Shown here: one piece after another, positions 43,189 to 51,650 of the stretch
Position numbering within the stretch: position 1 is the stretch's first letter
Layout of the letters: each line of letters starts with the position of its first letter
Origin: Allorhodopirellula heiligendammensis
GTDB taxonomy: Bacteria > Planctomycetota > Planctomycetia > Pirellulales > Pirellulaceae
NCBI RefSeq assembly: GCF_007860105.1
Contig: NZ_SJPU01000001.1
Coordinates: forward strand, 1-64,000
DNA: 64,000 bases
Reading direction: 5' to 3'
Notes under the pieces: model-generated
What the model was told of the DNA's origin: nothing
The model's input: only the letters and a program-made list of their open reading frames with translations
The model's database searches: none
Program-made: the position numbers and the translations under genes

Positions 43189-43223
43189 GTTAGAATTGAT
43201 CGCTTTGATGGATCAATTCTAAC
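43189..43223. repeat. 13-bp perfect inverted repeat
   Basis: GTTAGAATTGATC at 43189-43201 and its exact reverse complement at 43211-43223 enclose 9 bases. It lies just 5' of the truncated egtD gene and before the REP/RAYT unit. It lacks a T-run, so it is not a typical terminator. It could be a mobile-element end or a regulatory structure. Confidence 0.6.
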
Positions 43224-43248
43224 TCGTGGCAAGGATGCTGGTGACCTA

Positions 43249-43401
43249 ATGGAGGGAATGACCGTGGATGGATCGCATGGCAAATTGATCGAATCAAATC
43301 AAGAAACCTGGACCGTCGATGGAACCGTCCTGCAAAGAGAATCCCACGAACCCTGCCAGATCGTCGAGTTCCTCAACCGCAACGACCGCATCCAAAATTA
43401 G
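43249..43401 (+). CDS. possible 50-residue ORF ending in REP
   Basis: From ATG 43249 the frame reads MEGMTVDGSHGKLIESNQET then WTVDGTVLQRESHEPCQIVE and FLNRNDRIQN, stopping at TAG inside the first base pairs of the REP element. The composition looks protein-like, but I know no family. It may be the tail of a gene cut by the element. Confidence 0.3.
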   Translation: MEGMTVDGSHGKLIESNQETWTVDGTVLQRESHEPCQIVEFLNRNDRIQN

Positions 43402-43485
43402 CCGACGGGCGCTAGCCCCGGTTGCCCCACATACTGAACGCTTCGCGTTCTCAACAACAATCGGGGCTAGCGCCCATCGGCTAAT
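43397..43485. repeat. REP palindrome A (upstream of RAYT)
   Basis: An 89-base inverted repeat: ATTAGCCG..GGGCGCTAGCCCCG at the left and CGGGGCTAGCGCCC..CGGCTAAT at the right, enclosing a smaller GAACGC/GCGTTC hairpin. It nearly matches REP B at 43978, on the other side of the transposase gene. Confidence 0.9.
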
Positions 43486-43493
43486 ATCGTGAG

Positions 43494-43982
43494 ATGGACA
43501 ACTCGGAACCTCTGGCGTTTTTCATCACCTGGACTGTCTATGGAACCTTTCTACAGGGAGATGAACGTTGGTGGCGAAGCCGCAACGATGGGCAGCGTCC
43601 GCCACAACCGTTGTTACAGCATTGGCACCAAGCTCGATTAAATCATGCGATCCTACTGTTAAACGAAGAACACCAATCAATTGTCGAAGCTCAAATTCAA
43701 CAACACTGTGATCATCGGGCATGGACGAACTGGATCACCAATGCGCGTTCGAATCATGTCCATGTCGTCGTCACCGCGTCGGGTTATGGCGGGCGGGTCG
43801 TCCGTGATCAACTCAAAGCCAATGCGACAGGCGGCCTACGTCGAGACCATTCGATGTTCGTCAACCGTCCAGTCTGGACAACGGGCGGCGATTGGAAATG
43901 CGTCAACTCGCAAGAGCAACTCGAGCAGGTCATCCGGTATGTCAAGGAAGTTCAAGACCGCAAAGAACGCGACCAAAATTAG
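43494..43982 (+). CDS. REP-associated tyrosine transposase (RAYT, IS200-like)
   Basis: A 162-residue Y1 HUH transposase. The histidine pair is in SNHVHVVVTASGY (around residues 88-90) and the fold starts FFITWTVYGTFLQGDE. The catalytic Tyr is probably in QVIRYVKEVQD near the end. It begins 9 bases after REP A, and its stop codon lies within REP B. Such RAYTs process REP palindromes and spread them in the genome. The short length is normal for the family. Confidence 0.88.
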   Translation: MDNSEPLAFFITWTVYGTFLQGDERWWRSRNDGQRPPQPLLQHWHQARLNHAILLLNEEHQSIVEAQIQQHCDHRAWTNWITNARSNHVHVVVTASGYGGRVVRDQLKANATGGLRRDHSMFVNRPVWTTGGDWKCVNSQEQLEQVIRYVKEVQDRKERDQN

Positions 43983-44067
43983 CCGATTGGGCGCTAGCCC
44001 CGGTTGCCCCATCTAGCGAACGCTTCGCGTTCCCAACAACAACCGGGGCTAGCGCCCACCGGCTAAT
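43978..44067. repeat. REP palindrome B (downstream of RAYT)
   Basis: A 90-base inverted repeat of the same consensus as REP A (ATTAGCCG..GGGCGCTAGCCCCGG and its complement, with an internal GAACGCTTCGCGTTC hairpin). It supplies the TAG stop of the transposase gene. It is convergent with the Tat-exported protein gene at 44085. Confidence 0.9.
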
Positions 44068-44084
44068 CACATGAGGCACCCGCT

Positions 44085-45518
44085 CTAGGAGGTCGCCCCG
44101 AGCACGATCTCGCTCGTCCCTTTCGGCAAGTCGAAACACGCGATCACTTTTCCTTCACGGGCGATCCATGTTCCAGCATCCAAGGCCGCTGAATGGAGCA
44201 CTTCATTCAACATCGTGCGATCGTTTGCCTGCTCAAAGGCCACGGGGCCTGCACCGCCGTCAATTTCCAACGTGAATTTTTCAGTCGCGAAGGGAGCGGT
44301 GAGATTTACCCGGTTGCCTTGACGGTGAATCTGGGTCAGTTGTTTGGCGGCCCAATAGCGGCCGATCTCGCTGACCTTCATCCAAACCGTGTCGTCGGCG
44401 AATCGCGATGCCAACGAGAGGACGACTCGCTTGAAGGACCGGAATCCTGCTTCGCTGCCGTTGCTGTACATCCCCGGCCAATGACAGAGCATGACAGCCG
44501 GTTGCCGCCGTCCGATCAGTTCGACCATGCGTCCGCTGTTTGCCTCGGCATCGCAATAGCGATCGGGTTCAGAAGTCCCATCGCCCTGCCAACCGCCAAA
44601 CCAATCACCAGTCCCGGCCGGAACATTCACGGTGAGCCGCACGTCGTCGGTTCCTACGCCGCGCAGATACTCGAGCCGGGGCTCGGTACTCTGGTCGCCT
44701 AAGTGCACGTATTTAAAATAGTGTGGCAGCTCGACGCTGTACACGTCCCGCACCGCTTGATCGACCGCCAGCGGCAATTCGCCCTTCACCGCGTTACCAA
44801 ATCCGCCGGGAGTGGTGACGCCCTCGCACGGCAGTCCACAATTCTTCAGGATGCGGAGCGCGTAGGCTAGATAGGCAGCCAGTTCGTCCACGCTCTTCTT
44901 CCCCTGCGGATACGAGTTCTCCATTGTAGCCGCATTGATCGCTTCCATCGGCCTACCCGTTTTCAGATCAATCAGGCGAGTGTGTGTGATCATTTCAGGA
45001 TGAATGTCCCAATTGGGGACCATCAAGTCACGGACAAGATTTAAGCTGGACTGCAGCTCCGCTCGCGACCAACCAGGCAATTCGCGATCAAGCCAGCCGA
45101 CGCAAGCAGGATTGGGGACGATGCTGTACTTACCTTTGACTCCCTGAGCGGCGCACCACTCGCCGAACCGACGGACAAAGCTATCTGGGATCTCACGCGG
45201 CCAAGTTTTCCACGGCTTCTGGTACTCAGCGCGGCTGGGAAAGGCGGTCGCGAACTGCGGATTGCAGAAGTGTCCCATGTTCACCAAGCACGTTGAATCA
45301 TCAATGATGAATGACAGCGGCACGCGATCTCGCGGCATGAGCACGCTGACGCCAGCTGGCCGGGTCGGTAGTTGAGCGGACGAGACGGGATCGGTAGTGT
45401 CCGCTGCCGCGAAAGGGGACATTCTCAAACCAGAGACTGCGGCTGTGGCGGCACCCCAGGCTGAGGCGCGCAGAAACTCTCGTCGATCCTGGAAAGTGGA
45501 CGCACGGTGTTGACTCAT
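44085..45518 (-). CDS. Tat-exported protein, polysaccharide-deacetylase-like (tentative)
   Basis: A 477-residue protein starting at ATG 45518. The Tat signal is RREFLRASAWGAATAAVSGL. Downstream, VPLSFIIDDSTCLVNMGHFCNP carries an acidic pair where polysaccharide-deacetylase-like proteins have their first motif, and HPEMITHTRLID may supply histidines. The C-terminus looks like a beta-sandwich (VNLTAPFATEKFTLEIDGG). The family is not firmly known; planctomycetes have many such exported proteins. No neighbour suggests a substrate. Confidence 0.65.
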   Translation of the reverse strand: MSQHRASTFQDRREFLRASAWGAATAAVSGLRMSPFAAADTTDPVSSAQLPTRPAGVSVLMPRDRVPLSFIIDDSTCLVNMGHFCNPQFATAFPSRAEYQKPWKTWPREIPDSFVRRFGEWCAAQGVKGKYSIVPNPACVGWLDRELPGWSRAELQSSLNLVRDLMVPNWDIHPEMITHTRLIDLKTGRPMEAINAATMENSYPQGKKSVDELAAYLAYALRILKNCGLPCEGVTTPGGFGNAVKGELPLAVDQAVRDVYSVELPHYFKYVHLGDQSTEPRLEYLRGVGTDDVRLTVNVPAGTGDWFGGWQGDGTSEPDRYCDAEANSGRMVELIGRRQPAVMLCHWPGMYSNGSEAGFRSFKRVVLSLASRFADDTVWMKVSEIGRYWAAKQLTQIHRQGNRVNLTAPFATEKFTLEIDGGAGPVAFEQANDRTMLNEVLHSAALDAGTWIAREGKVIACFDLPKGTSEIVLGATS

Positions 45519-45810
45519 TCGGGTACGCTCGGTGGCCTGGGGGTTGCTCACGGCGCACACAACACGCCCGCCGCTTTGCCTCAATTCTATTGCCGCACAA
45601 GCGCACCGACATCAGCACGACCATCGAATCGTTTTTAAATTCAATGTTTAATATTTTGTGTACCGCTGGCACCTCTCGATCAGCACTGTGCGGTTTAGTC
45701 TCATCACCCTGGTAAATACCCGAATATCAGCAATCTCACACTGGCTTAACCGGCGTTTGAGCCGTTGACAGAGCGTCTCGCTAGACTCACGAGCTTGTGT
45801 TTAAGGGGAA

Positions 45811-48800
45811 TTAGGACACAGGCGAACTAGGTGGATATTCATCGTCCGAATCCTGTACGACCGGTTGAGTTTTCTGGATTGAAATACAAGCACCAATCGT
45901 CTCGCCAACTCTTCGGCTGGCTCTCGATCCGCGGTTCACTCCATAGATCGCCAGCAGGGAACGGGCACGCGTCATTGCCACGTACAAGCTGTTCTCCAAG
46001 ATTTTGCCTCCGGGGGCGACGTAGTTGTCCACACACGGAATCACAACTACTTCTGATTCGTAACCTTTGAACGAATGCGGCGTGGTGGCAACCAGCGTAT
46101 TGGGCTGTCTCTCGAATGAACAATTTTTCTGAAACGAAAGCTCAACGCCGATCTCTGTAAGTGCCGGTGCGAGCTTGGCTTGCAGTACATCTCGGACTCG
46201 ACCATTGTAAATGATGACAATATCGGTCGGCGAAATCCCATCGACCTGGATTAAGTACTTCAAGTGGCCAGCAATCGAAGCCATCTCCTGGCTTCGATTG
46301 TTGAAACGATGGTAGATCGGTTTTGGCCCATCGATCTGGTTATAGCGTACTCGTAACCAATCTTCGCCGTTTCGATCCGTTTTCTCCAGCAATCGAAGCT
46401 GGAGCAATTCCTGCTGGTCTCGGCGTTTGCTCGTTTCTGAAAGTCGGCTCAATACGTTGACGGCAAGTTCGGTGATCGGAGATGTTGAGCGAAAACTCTC
46501 ACGCATAATCGTTGACCGACCACGCATGTCGAGACCAAACTCTGACCATTTCGGAGTCTTGGTGTCGTACACGTTTTGTGCGTTGTCGTAGAAGATATGT
46601 GCCGAACGACTGTTCGCGTCCAGGTCGTCTGCCTGCTCGACAAGGGACAACAGCAGCCGCAATGTTGCCGGTCCCATGTCTTGTGCTTCATCAATGAACA
46701 GAGCCGAGCAGCGGGGAAGCAGTTCGTCGACATCTTGACGATTGAGGAACTCCTCAGCGGCACGATCGTAGTCAAAACCGATAGACTCGATGGACATCTG
46801 CACGCTTGGGAGCATCCCAGCCAAAACGTCTTTCACGTGAAGGAGCGACACTTTATCCCAAGGGAAATCCGATTGATCGAAAAGGTTTTCCTCGTTGAGA
46901 CCGGTCCATGCCGATTCAATCGATTCCCGAAGTAGCCGTTGCAAACTTCGATTGGCGTAGACCGCCCAGATCCGGGCATCCTTCTGATCTTGCAGACGCT
47001 TCGCAGTTCTAGCGAGCCAATTGCAAAGCACAATCGACTTTCCACTGCCCGCCACCCCTCGAACCAATCGGGGCTTTCCATCAAGTTCGAGATTGGTCAG
47101 CCGTTGCTGTTCTCGCGAGAGAATTGGCTTCATTCCCTTTCGCTCATGGAATTGATCTCCCATGCGACAAGATGCCTTTTTCTTGTAGCCCGCTTTTTGC
47201 TCAGCCGCGATCGATGCCCCGAGCCCGCCCGTTTGACCTGACTCCCGTTGGCGTGATTCCAGTTGGCGTGGCTCTCGCCAAACAAAATGCTCGTCGTCCT
47301 TTACGAGGAATGCTGCGGTCATGTCATTCTTTAATGGGCGAAGATACGGTTCCTCCATCTCGCTACGACTCGCAAGAACAATCACCGCTTCTCTTGCCCG
47401 ACTAAGGGCAACGTTGACAATTCTCTTCCACTCTGGGATTTGCCACGTCCCACTCCCAGCATTGACCGTATCGAAAATGACGATGTCCGCTTCCGAGCCT
47501 TGTTGACTATGGACGGTTGAGGCTTCCCAATTTGTCATTCCCCAACCGGCCAGAAACTTCCCAACCTCCTGGGCCTGGGCCTTGAACGGCGAGATGAACA
47601 AGCCGTTTGCCGACTGAACATCTGCATCTGAAAACAGCTTTTGCAGTACCGATTGCGTCACTCCACGAACCCAACTTCGGTTGCCCGGTCCACGAGCAGC
47701 ACGGATCGAAGCGAGACTAACATCCTCTTCGTCGAGGACGTACCAAATGGCTCGCGACTGATCGGCAATGAATAGCGACAGCGTCGACTCCATCACAGCG
47801 CGGTCTGGGGCGGTCGTCAAAACGCCATCATACTGGTAGTTCGACACAACCCTACACACATCTGGGTCCATTCGACGCTGCTCCGAGAGCAAGTGAACCG
47901 CATTGGGAACATTCTCCGTGTCGTCGAGATGGCTCAGCCCACTGCTTGCCAACCACGTTTGCTGGCGAGTTGGAAGTATCCTTGAAATTCGACTAATCGG
48001 AGCCAATTGTTTTGAGTCCCCGACCAACACGATTCGCCTCGCCGCCAGCAGCGACAGTGCAGCAACCGCTGCCCGTGATATCAACCCTGCTTCGTCGATA
48101 AAAATCGTGGTGAAAGGTGCGCCGCCGTCCTCGACCATCTTGCGGATGAACCCGTCCTTCAAATAGCTCATCGCTTTGAAAGCGGTGGCGATCACCACAC
48201 GTCGCTGAGCATCCACGAAGATACGATTGCTTTGGTCGTTGCCGGTCGTTCGCAGTTGGCCAATCCGCTTCCGTATGAGGGCTTTGTCTTCTGGCGATTC
48301 AAACAATTGAATCTGCCGTGCAAGCCCATCGATCTGGGACAAGACCTCCGACTCGGTTCCTCTGAGCATCGGATCGAGCTCTTTGCGAACGAAGGCTTGG
48401 TATGACGCACCTTTCCCGATTCGCAGCAGCGTGTCATCATCGATTTCGTCAGGGCAGAATTCCTGTGCCGCTTCGCCGATGGAAATGGCGACGGCATCGG
48501 TGGCCCGGTTGGTCGTCGATACCACCAGAACTCGCTCGCTCCCATCTTGCAAGACCTTGGCGATCTGTTGGCCGGTCGTCCACGTTTTGCCTGTGCCGGG
48601 AGGGCCCCAAAGAACACTCCACGAGTGCTGCCACCAATCTCGCAGGTGCGGCAAACCGGACTCCCGACGCTGAGCCACTACCGGATGCACATCGCCCTCG
48701 CTGGCATTCAATCTCGCTGGGAGATGCTTGCGAACCTCGTCGAACTCATCTCCGTTGTAGATGGCGTCCAAGACCGACATGAATTCAAAGGGACGAACAA

Positions 48801-49257
48801 AAAACGGTCCTGCCTGCGGCGTCATCTCAGGGTCGTCAAGACTGATGAACAAGAAACCATTCCGTTCGTCCACTTCGACGATTTCACCCGACCAAAGATT
48901 GTCGTCTTGAAAGCCGGCCTCTTCATCGAGTCGATCCGAGTAACGTTCGTCGTCGTCAAGCGACTTCGGGCGAAACGCTTTCGCTCCTTCCCACGTCCAG
49001 TCGAACTCGACCGACGAACCAACATGAACCACAAAAATGGTCCCGCGATCTTTCTCGGCAAAAATGCTGACTCGGTGGCAGTTCAGTCGCTTCCAGCGTG
49101 ATCCGTCGCGGTACTCTTGCCGAATTGCGACAGCCGCATCCTTGAGTTGCTGATCGCCCCCCTCGGGCAGATCGAGAATTGAGTCAAATCGTGCCGGTTC
49201 GAAGTCCGGCTCGGCAGACGCCTCGCCTGATAATTCACTGTTCGAGTTTTCAATCAA
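45811..49257 (-). CDS. dual SF1 helicase (UPF1-like plus UvrD-like modules)
   Basis: A 1148-residue protein with two complete SF1 helicase cores. Module 1: an accessory 1B-like region (residues 55-160), Walker A GPPGTGKT (218-225), DEAG (388-391), motif III GDSKQLAP, motif IV EQRRM, motif V STVHSQQGSEAD and motif VI NVALSRARE. Module 2: Walker A GVAGSGKS (734-741), DEAQ (856-859), then RESFRSTSPI, TTPHSFKGYESE and YVAMTRARS. The linker around 640-720 is charged. No nuclease motif is seen. The two modules could act on two strands or on RNA:DNA hybrids. It is probably an accessory repair or defence helicase. Confidence 0.85.
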   Translation of the reverse strand: MIENSNSELSGEASAEPDFEPARFDSILDLPEGGDQQLKDAAVAIRQEYRDGSRWKRLNCHRVSIFAEKDRGTIFVVHVGSSVEFDWTWEGAKAFRPKSLDDDERYSDRLDEEAGFQDDNLWSGEIVEVDERNGFLFISLDDPEMTPQAGPFFVRPFEFMSVLDAIYNGDEFDEVRKHLPARLNASEGDVHPVVAQRRESGLPHLRDWWQHSWSVLWGPPGTGKTWTTGQQIAKVLQDGSERVLVVSTTNRATDAVAISIGEAAQEFCPDEIDDDTLLRIGKGASYQAFVRKELDPMLRGTESEVLSQIDGLARQIQLFESPEDKALIRKRIGQLRTTGNDQSNRIFVDAQRRVVIATAFKAMSYLKDGFIRKMVEDGGAPFTTIFIDEAGLISRAAVAALSLLAARRIVLVGDSKQLAPISRISRILPTRQQTWLASSGLSHLDDTENVPNAVHLLSEQRRMDPDVCRVVSNYQYDGVLTTAPDRAVMESTLSLFIADQSRAIWYVLDEEDVSLASIRAARGPGNRSWVRGVTQSVLQKLFSDADVQSANGLFISPFKAQAQEVGKFLAGWGMTNWEASTVHSQQGSEADIVIFDTVNAGSGTWQIPEWKRIVNVALSRAREAVIVLASRSEMEEPYLRPLKNDMTAAFLVKDDEHFVWREPRQLESRQRESGQTGGLGASIAAEQKAGYKKKASCRMGDQFHERKGMKPILSREQQRLTNLELDGKPRLVRGVAGSGKSIVLCNWLARTAKRLQDQKDARIWAVYANRSLQRLLRESIESAWTGLNEENLFDQSDFPWDKVSLLHVKDVLAGMLPSVQMSIESIGFDYDRAAEEFLNRQDVDELLPRCSALFIDEAQDMGPATLRLLLSLVEQADDLDANSRSAHIFYDNAQNVYDTKTPKWSEFGLDMRGRSTIMRESFRSTSPITELAVNVLSRLSETSKRRDQQELLQLRLLEKTDRNGEDWLRVRYNQIDGPKPIYHRFNNRSQEMASIAGHLKYLIQVDGISPTDIVIIYNGRVRDVLQAKLAPALTEIGVELSFQKNCSFERQPNTLVATTPHSFKGYESEVVVIPCVDNYVAPGGKILENSLYVAMTRARSLLAIYGVNRGSRASRRVGETIGACISIQKTQPVVQDSDDEYPPSSPVS

Positions 49258-49757
49258 TTGGTCAGCCCCCTTCCGAAAAGTGTTTCAACCATGCGGCCAC
49301 GTGAACAGGATGGTTGGCTGCTGAACTGATGCGATGATGGAATTCGAAAAAAACAGATCTCGGCGTATTAAACTGTTGTCTGACGAAGTGAGACTTCATG
49401 CCAACAGCGAAAATCACGACGACGAGTCTGGACTCGGTGGTGGTTGAACCACTCGAGATTCGAAGTGGCCGCACAACATGTCTCGTTTTCAAGCCTGAAA
49501 TCGTTCAGAACTCACGAGACAAGGAGAAAACTATTCGAGGCTAGCTAGTTTGGCAACGACATGGGGTATCTCTGCGGGGCGAATGCGGGGAGGACGAAAG
49601 CCAATGCAAGCTGAGCAGACTGAAGGCGGGCACCGACGCGAACAAAACCGCCACCGGCATGGGACTGTATCATTTCGGTTTCGAACGCGTACGTGTGGGT
49701 CCCCGGGGGTGACTTGGTCGGAGCAGACACCCAACATCACTGTTTGCCACTCACTCA
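49258..49757. other. intergenic stretch with weak small ORFs
   Basis: About 500 bases between the dual helicase and the DUF1016 gene. Apart from the 48-residue frame at 49398-49544, I see nothing that looks like a gene. Promoters for the helicase (leftward) should lie near 49258-49390. Confidence 0.4.
49398..49544 (+). CDS. 48-residue ORF, likely 5' remnant
   Basis: ATG 49398 opens MPTAKITTTSLDSVVVEPLE then IRSGRTTCLVFKPEIVQNSR, with a stop at 49542. The text looks like the start of a longer protein (VxxEPLxIRxGRTTxLVFxPEIV). I recall similar beginnings in nuclease or defence-related proteins but cannot name the family. It is divergent from the helicase gene. Confidence 0.35.
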   Translation: MPTAKITTTSLDSVVVEPLEIRSGRTTCLVFKPEIVQNSRDKEKTIRG

Positions 49758-50849
49758 TCACCCACCTCCCCCCAGTTCCGCTTCGATCTGCTCGATCGTG
49801 GGTAATGACGATCGCAGGTCCTCGGGCAGGTGTTCGGTGATCTGATACTCGCTGACGCCAATGGGTTTGGTTAGGTCGCGGAGCGAGTATTCGACTTTGA
49901 TGTCACTTTTGCTTTTGCAGATCAGGATTCCGAGCGTGGGGCCGTCGGCTTCGGTGCGGACTTGGCTGTCGACCGCCGATATGTAGAAGTTCATTTTGCC
50001 CGCGAACTCGGGCTGGAACTTGACGACCTTCAAGTCGATGACGATGTAGCAGTGCAGGTGCAAGTGATAGAACAGCAAGTCGATGCAGTAGTCGTCGCCG
50101 TCGACGCTGATTTTGAATTGCCGCCCGACAAAGGCGAAGCCCGCGCCGAGTTCGAGCAGGAACTTAGTCAGGTGATCGATCAAACCGTCTTCGAGTTCCC
50201 GCTCGTTATGCCGCTTGGTCAGCGTCAGGAAATCGAAATTGTACGGGTCGCGGAGCAATTGCCGGGCAAGGTCGCTTTCAGGCTCGGGCAACGTGGCGTC
50301 GAAATTGTCGATCGCCTTGCCTTCTCGTAGGTGCAGGCCGGATTCGATCTGGTGGGTCAGGACGGCTCGCGACCAGTTGTTTTCGATCGTCTTTTGAACG
50401 TAGAACAGGGCATCGGCGGGGTCGCTTAGCTTCTGGAGGAGCAAAATGTTATGCCCCCACGGGATTTGCGCCACAAGCTGCGGCGCGTTCGGGGCCAATT
50501 TGGCCACAACTTGTTTCCAATTTGGGTCACTATTGGAAACAGCTTGTTTCCCAATTGAATCGGGCTGGCTCCAGAACCGGACCCACTGCCGAATTGACCG
50601 CAAATTACGGTAGGAAAACCCTTTGATGTCAGGGAATTCTGCGAGCAAATCCCGGCTCATCTGCTCCAGAAAACCATCGCCCCACTTGGCCGTTTCCTGC
50701 CTCTCGATAATCTGCTCACCCAGATACCAATAAAGCTCCAGCATCGCGTAATTGACTGCGACGGCGGCTTTGATCTGGGACGCCTGAACCCGGCTCTTGA
50801 TAGAAACAATCCAGTCGCGATATTCCTTGTCTTGGGTTAGCTCGCTCAT
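49758..50849 (-). CDS. DUF1016/YhcG family PDDEXK nuclease
   Basis: A 363-residue protein. The N-terminal helical domain (IVSIKSRVQASQIKAAVAVN, GFSYRNLRSIRQWVRFW, QIPWGHNILLLQKL) is followed by a C-terminal PDDEXK nuclease: GAGFAFVGRQFKISVDGDDYCIDLLFYHLHLHCYIVIDLKV (catalytic Asp and the DLK triad). YhcG proteins are often found in type I restriction-modification loci. Its start overlaps the hsdM remnant by 4 bases. Nuclease activity is likely but the target is unknown. Confidence 0.88.
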   Translation of the reverse strand: MSELTQDKEYRDWIVSIKSRVQASQIKAAVAVNYAMLELYWYLGEQIIERQETAKWGDGFLEQMSRDLLAEFPDIKGFSYRNLRSIRQWVRFWSQPDSIGKQAVSNSDPNWKQVVAKLAPNAPQLVAQIPWGHNILLLQKLSDPADALFYVQKTIENNWSRAVLTHQIESGLHLREGKAIDNFDATLPEPESDLARQLLRDPYNFDFLTLTKRHNERELEDGLIDHLTKFLLELGAGFAFVGRQFKISVDGDDYCIDLLFYHLHLHCYIVIDLKVVKFQPEFAGKMNFYISAVDSQVRTEADGPTLGILICKSKSDIKVEYSLRDLTKPIGVSEYQITEHLPEDLRSSLPTIEQIEAELGGGG

Positions 50850-51088
50850 TTAGCGTCCTCTTTGACTGGCATTTGCACCTTGGCGAGATTCTCGGCGATG
50901 GCTTGGTTGAGTTTGGCTTCCTCCTTCAATTGGCTCTCAAACTCCGCTTTCAGGGCCGCAAAACGTTCGGCAAAGTCGAAATCGTCTTCTTCATCGGGCA
51001 GACCGACGTAGCGACCGGGCGTCAGGACGATGTATTGCGTCCTGCCTTTGCCTAGTCGCGAGGAGATTGAGCCTGTCTTGAGAGGCAC
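50846..51088 (-). pseudogene. hsdM: type I restriction methylase (HsdM) C-terminal remnant
   Basis: An 80-residue frame. From IVLTPGRYVGLPDEEDDFDF through LKAEFESQLKEEAKLNQAIAENL it reads as the last 65 or so residues of HsdM, whose tails carry LTPGRYVG and a coiled helix. The first 18 residues (MPLKTGSISSRLGKGRTQY) do not fit. The methylase core, specificity subunit and HsdR are absent, so the restriction system has decayed. The DUF1016 gene survived. Confidence 0.75.
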
Positions 51089-51266
51089 TTTGGCTCAAAC
51101 TGCCCGTATGCGTGTTCCGCTCACGCACTTTCGCGCGCTCCACACTCATTTTGCAAGCATTTTAGCGGATGCGCCAACACGTTAGTGAGCGGTCGACTAA
51201 CGATCCCCGGCTCGGGTTCAATCCCGTCAAGTTGGACGACCGATATCTCGGACGCAACCGATACGA

Positions 51267-51303
51267 AAAAACCCCGTGAAACGCTGGGTTCCACGGGGTT
51301 TTT
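51267..51303. terminator. bidirectional rho-independent terminator
   Basis: A stem of 12 base pairs (AAAAACCCCGTG with CACGGGGTTTTT) encloses about 13 bases, with A-run and T-run on the two sides. It lies directly downstream of the tRNA-Val gene (minus strand) and is fit to stop transcription from both directions. Confidence 0.85.
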
Positions 51304-51308
51304 GGGAG

Positions 51309-51382
51309 TGGACGATACAGAACTCGAATCTGTGACCTCCACGATGTCAACGTGGCGCTCTAACCAACTGAGCTAATCGTCC
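51309..51382 (-). tRNA. tRNA-Val (GAC)
   Basis: On the minus strand a 74-base cloverleaf: acceptor GGACGAT paired with ATCGTCC, D arm GCTC/GAGC, anticodon stem CCACG/CGTGG with loop TTGACAT (anticodon GAC, reads GUC), T arm ACAGA/TCTGT with loop TTCGAGT, and discriminator A. CCA is not encoded. The accessory region with the hsdM remnant begins on its 3' side, as at island edges. Confidence 0.95.
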
Positions 51383-51553
51383 GATTTTTGGTTATATGCT
51401 CTTGGGAAAGAGCACGTGATACGTCATCGGCAGCTCTGAAAACTGACTTCAGTGGTGCAGTTCGGGTGACGTGTGCGTAGTTTGCGTTGGGGTGGCGGAT
51501 TCGTCAAGTGGCCCCTCTAAGTTCAAAAACCGTTAAAATCTGCGGATTCACTG

Positions 51554-51583
51554 TTGACGTCGACCCTCTTGGGGCTGGATACT
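51554..51583 (+). promoter_or_regulatory. sigma-70-like promoter for infC
   Basis: TTGACG at 51554-51559 and GATACT at 51578-51583 are 18 bases apart, about 70 bases before the ATG at 51651. This is a near-consensus housekeeping promoter, upstream of a GGAG sequence at about 51627. Confidence 0.45.
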
Positions 51584-51650
51584 TTACATACATTGGGGTT
51601 GATCTCCCCATTTTGAACTAACCTTTTGGAGACAGAAACGGTCTGGCGGA

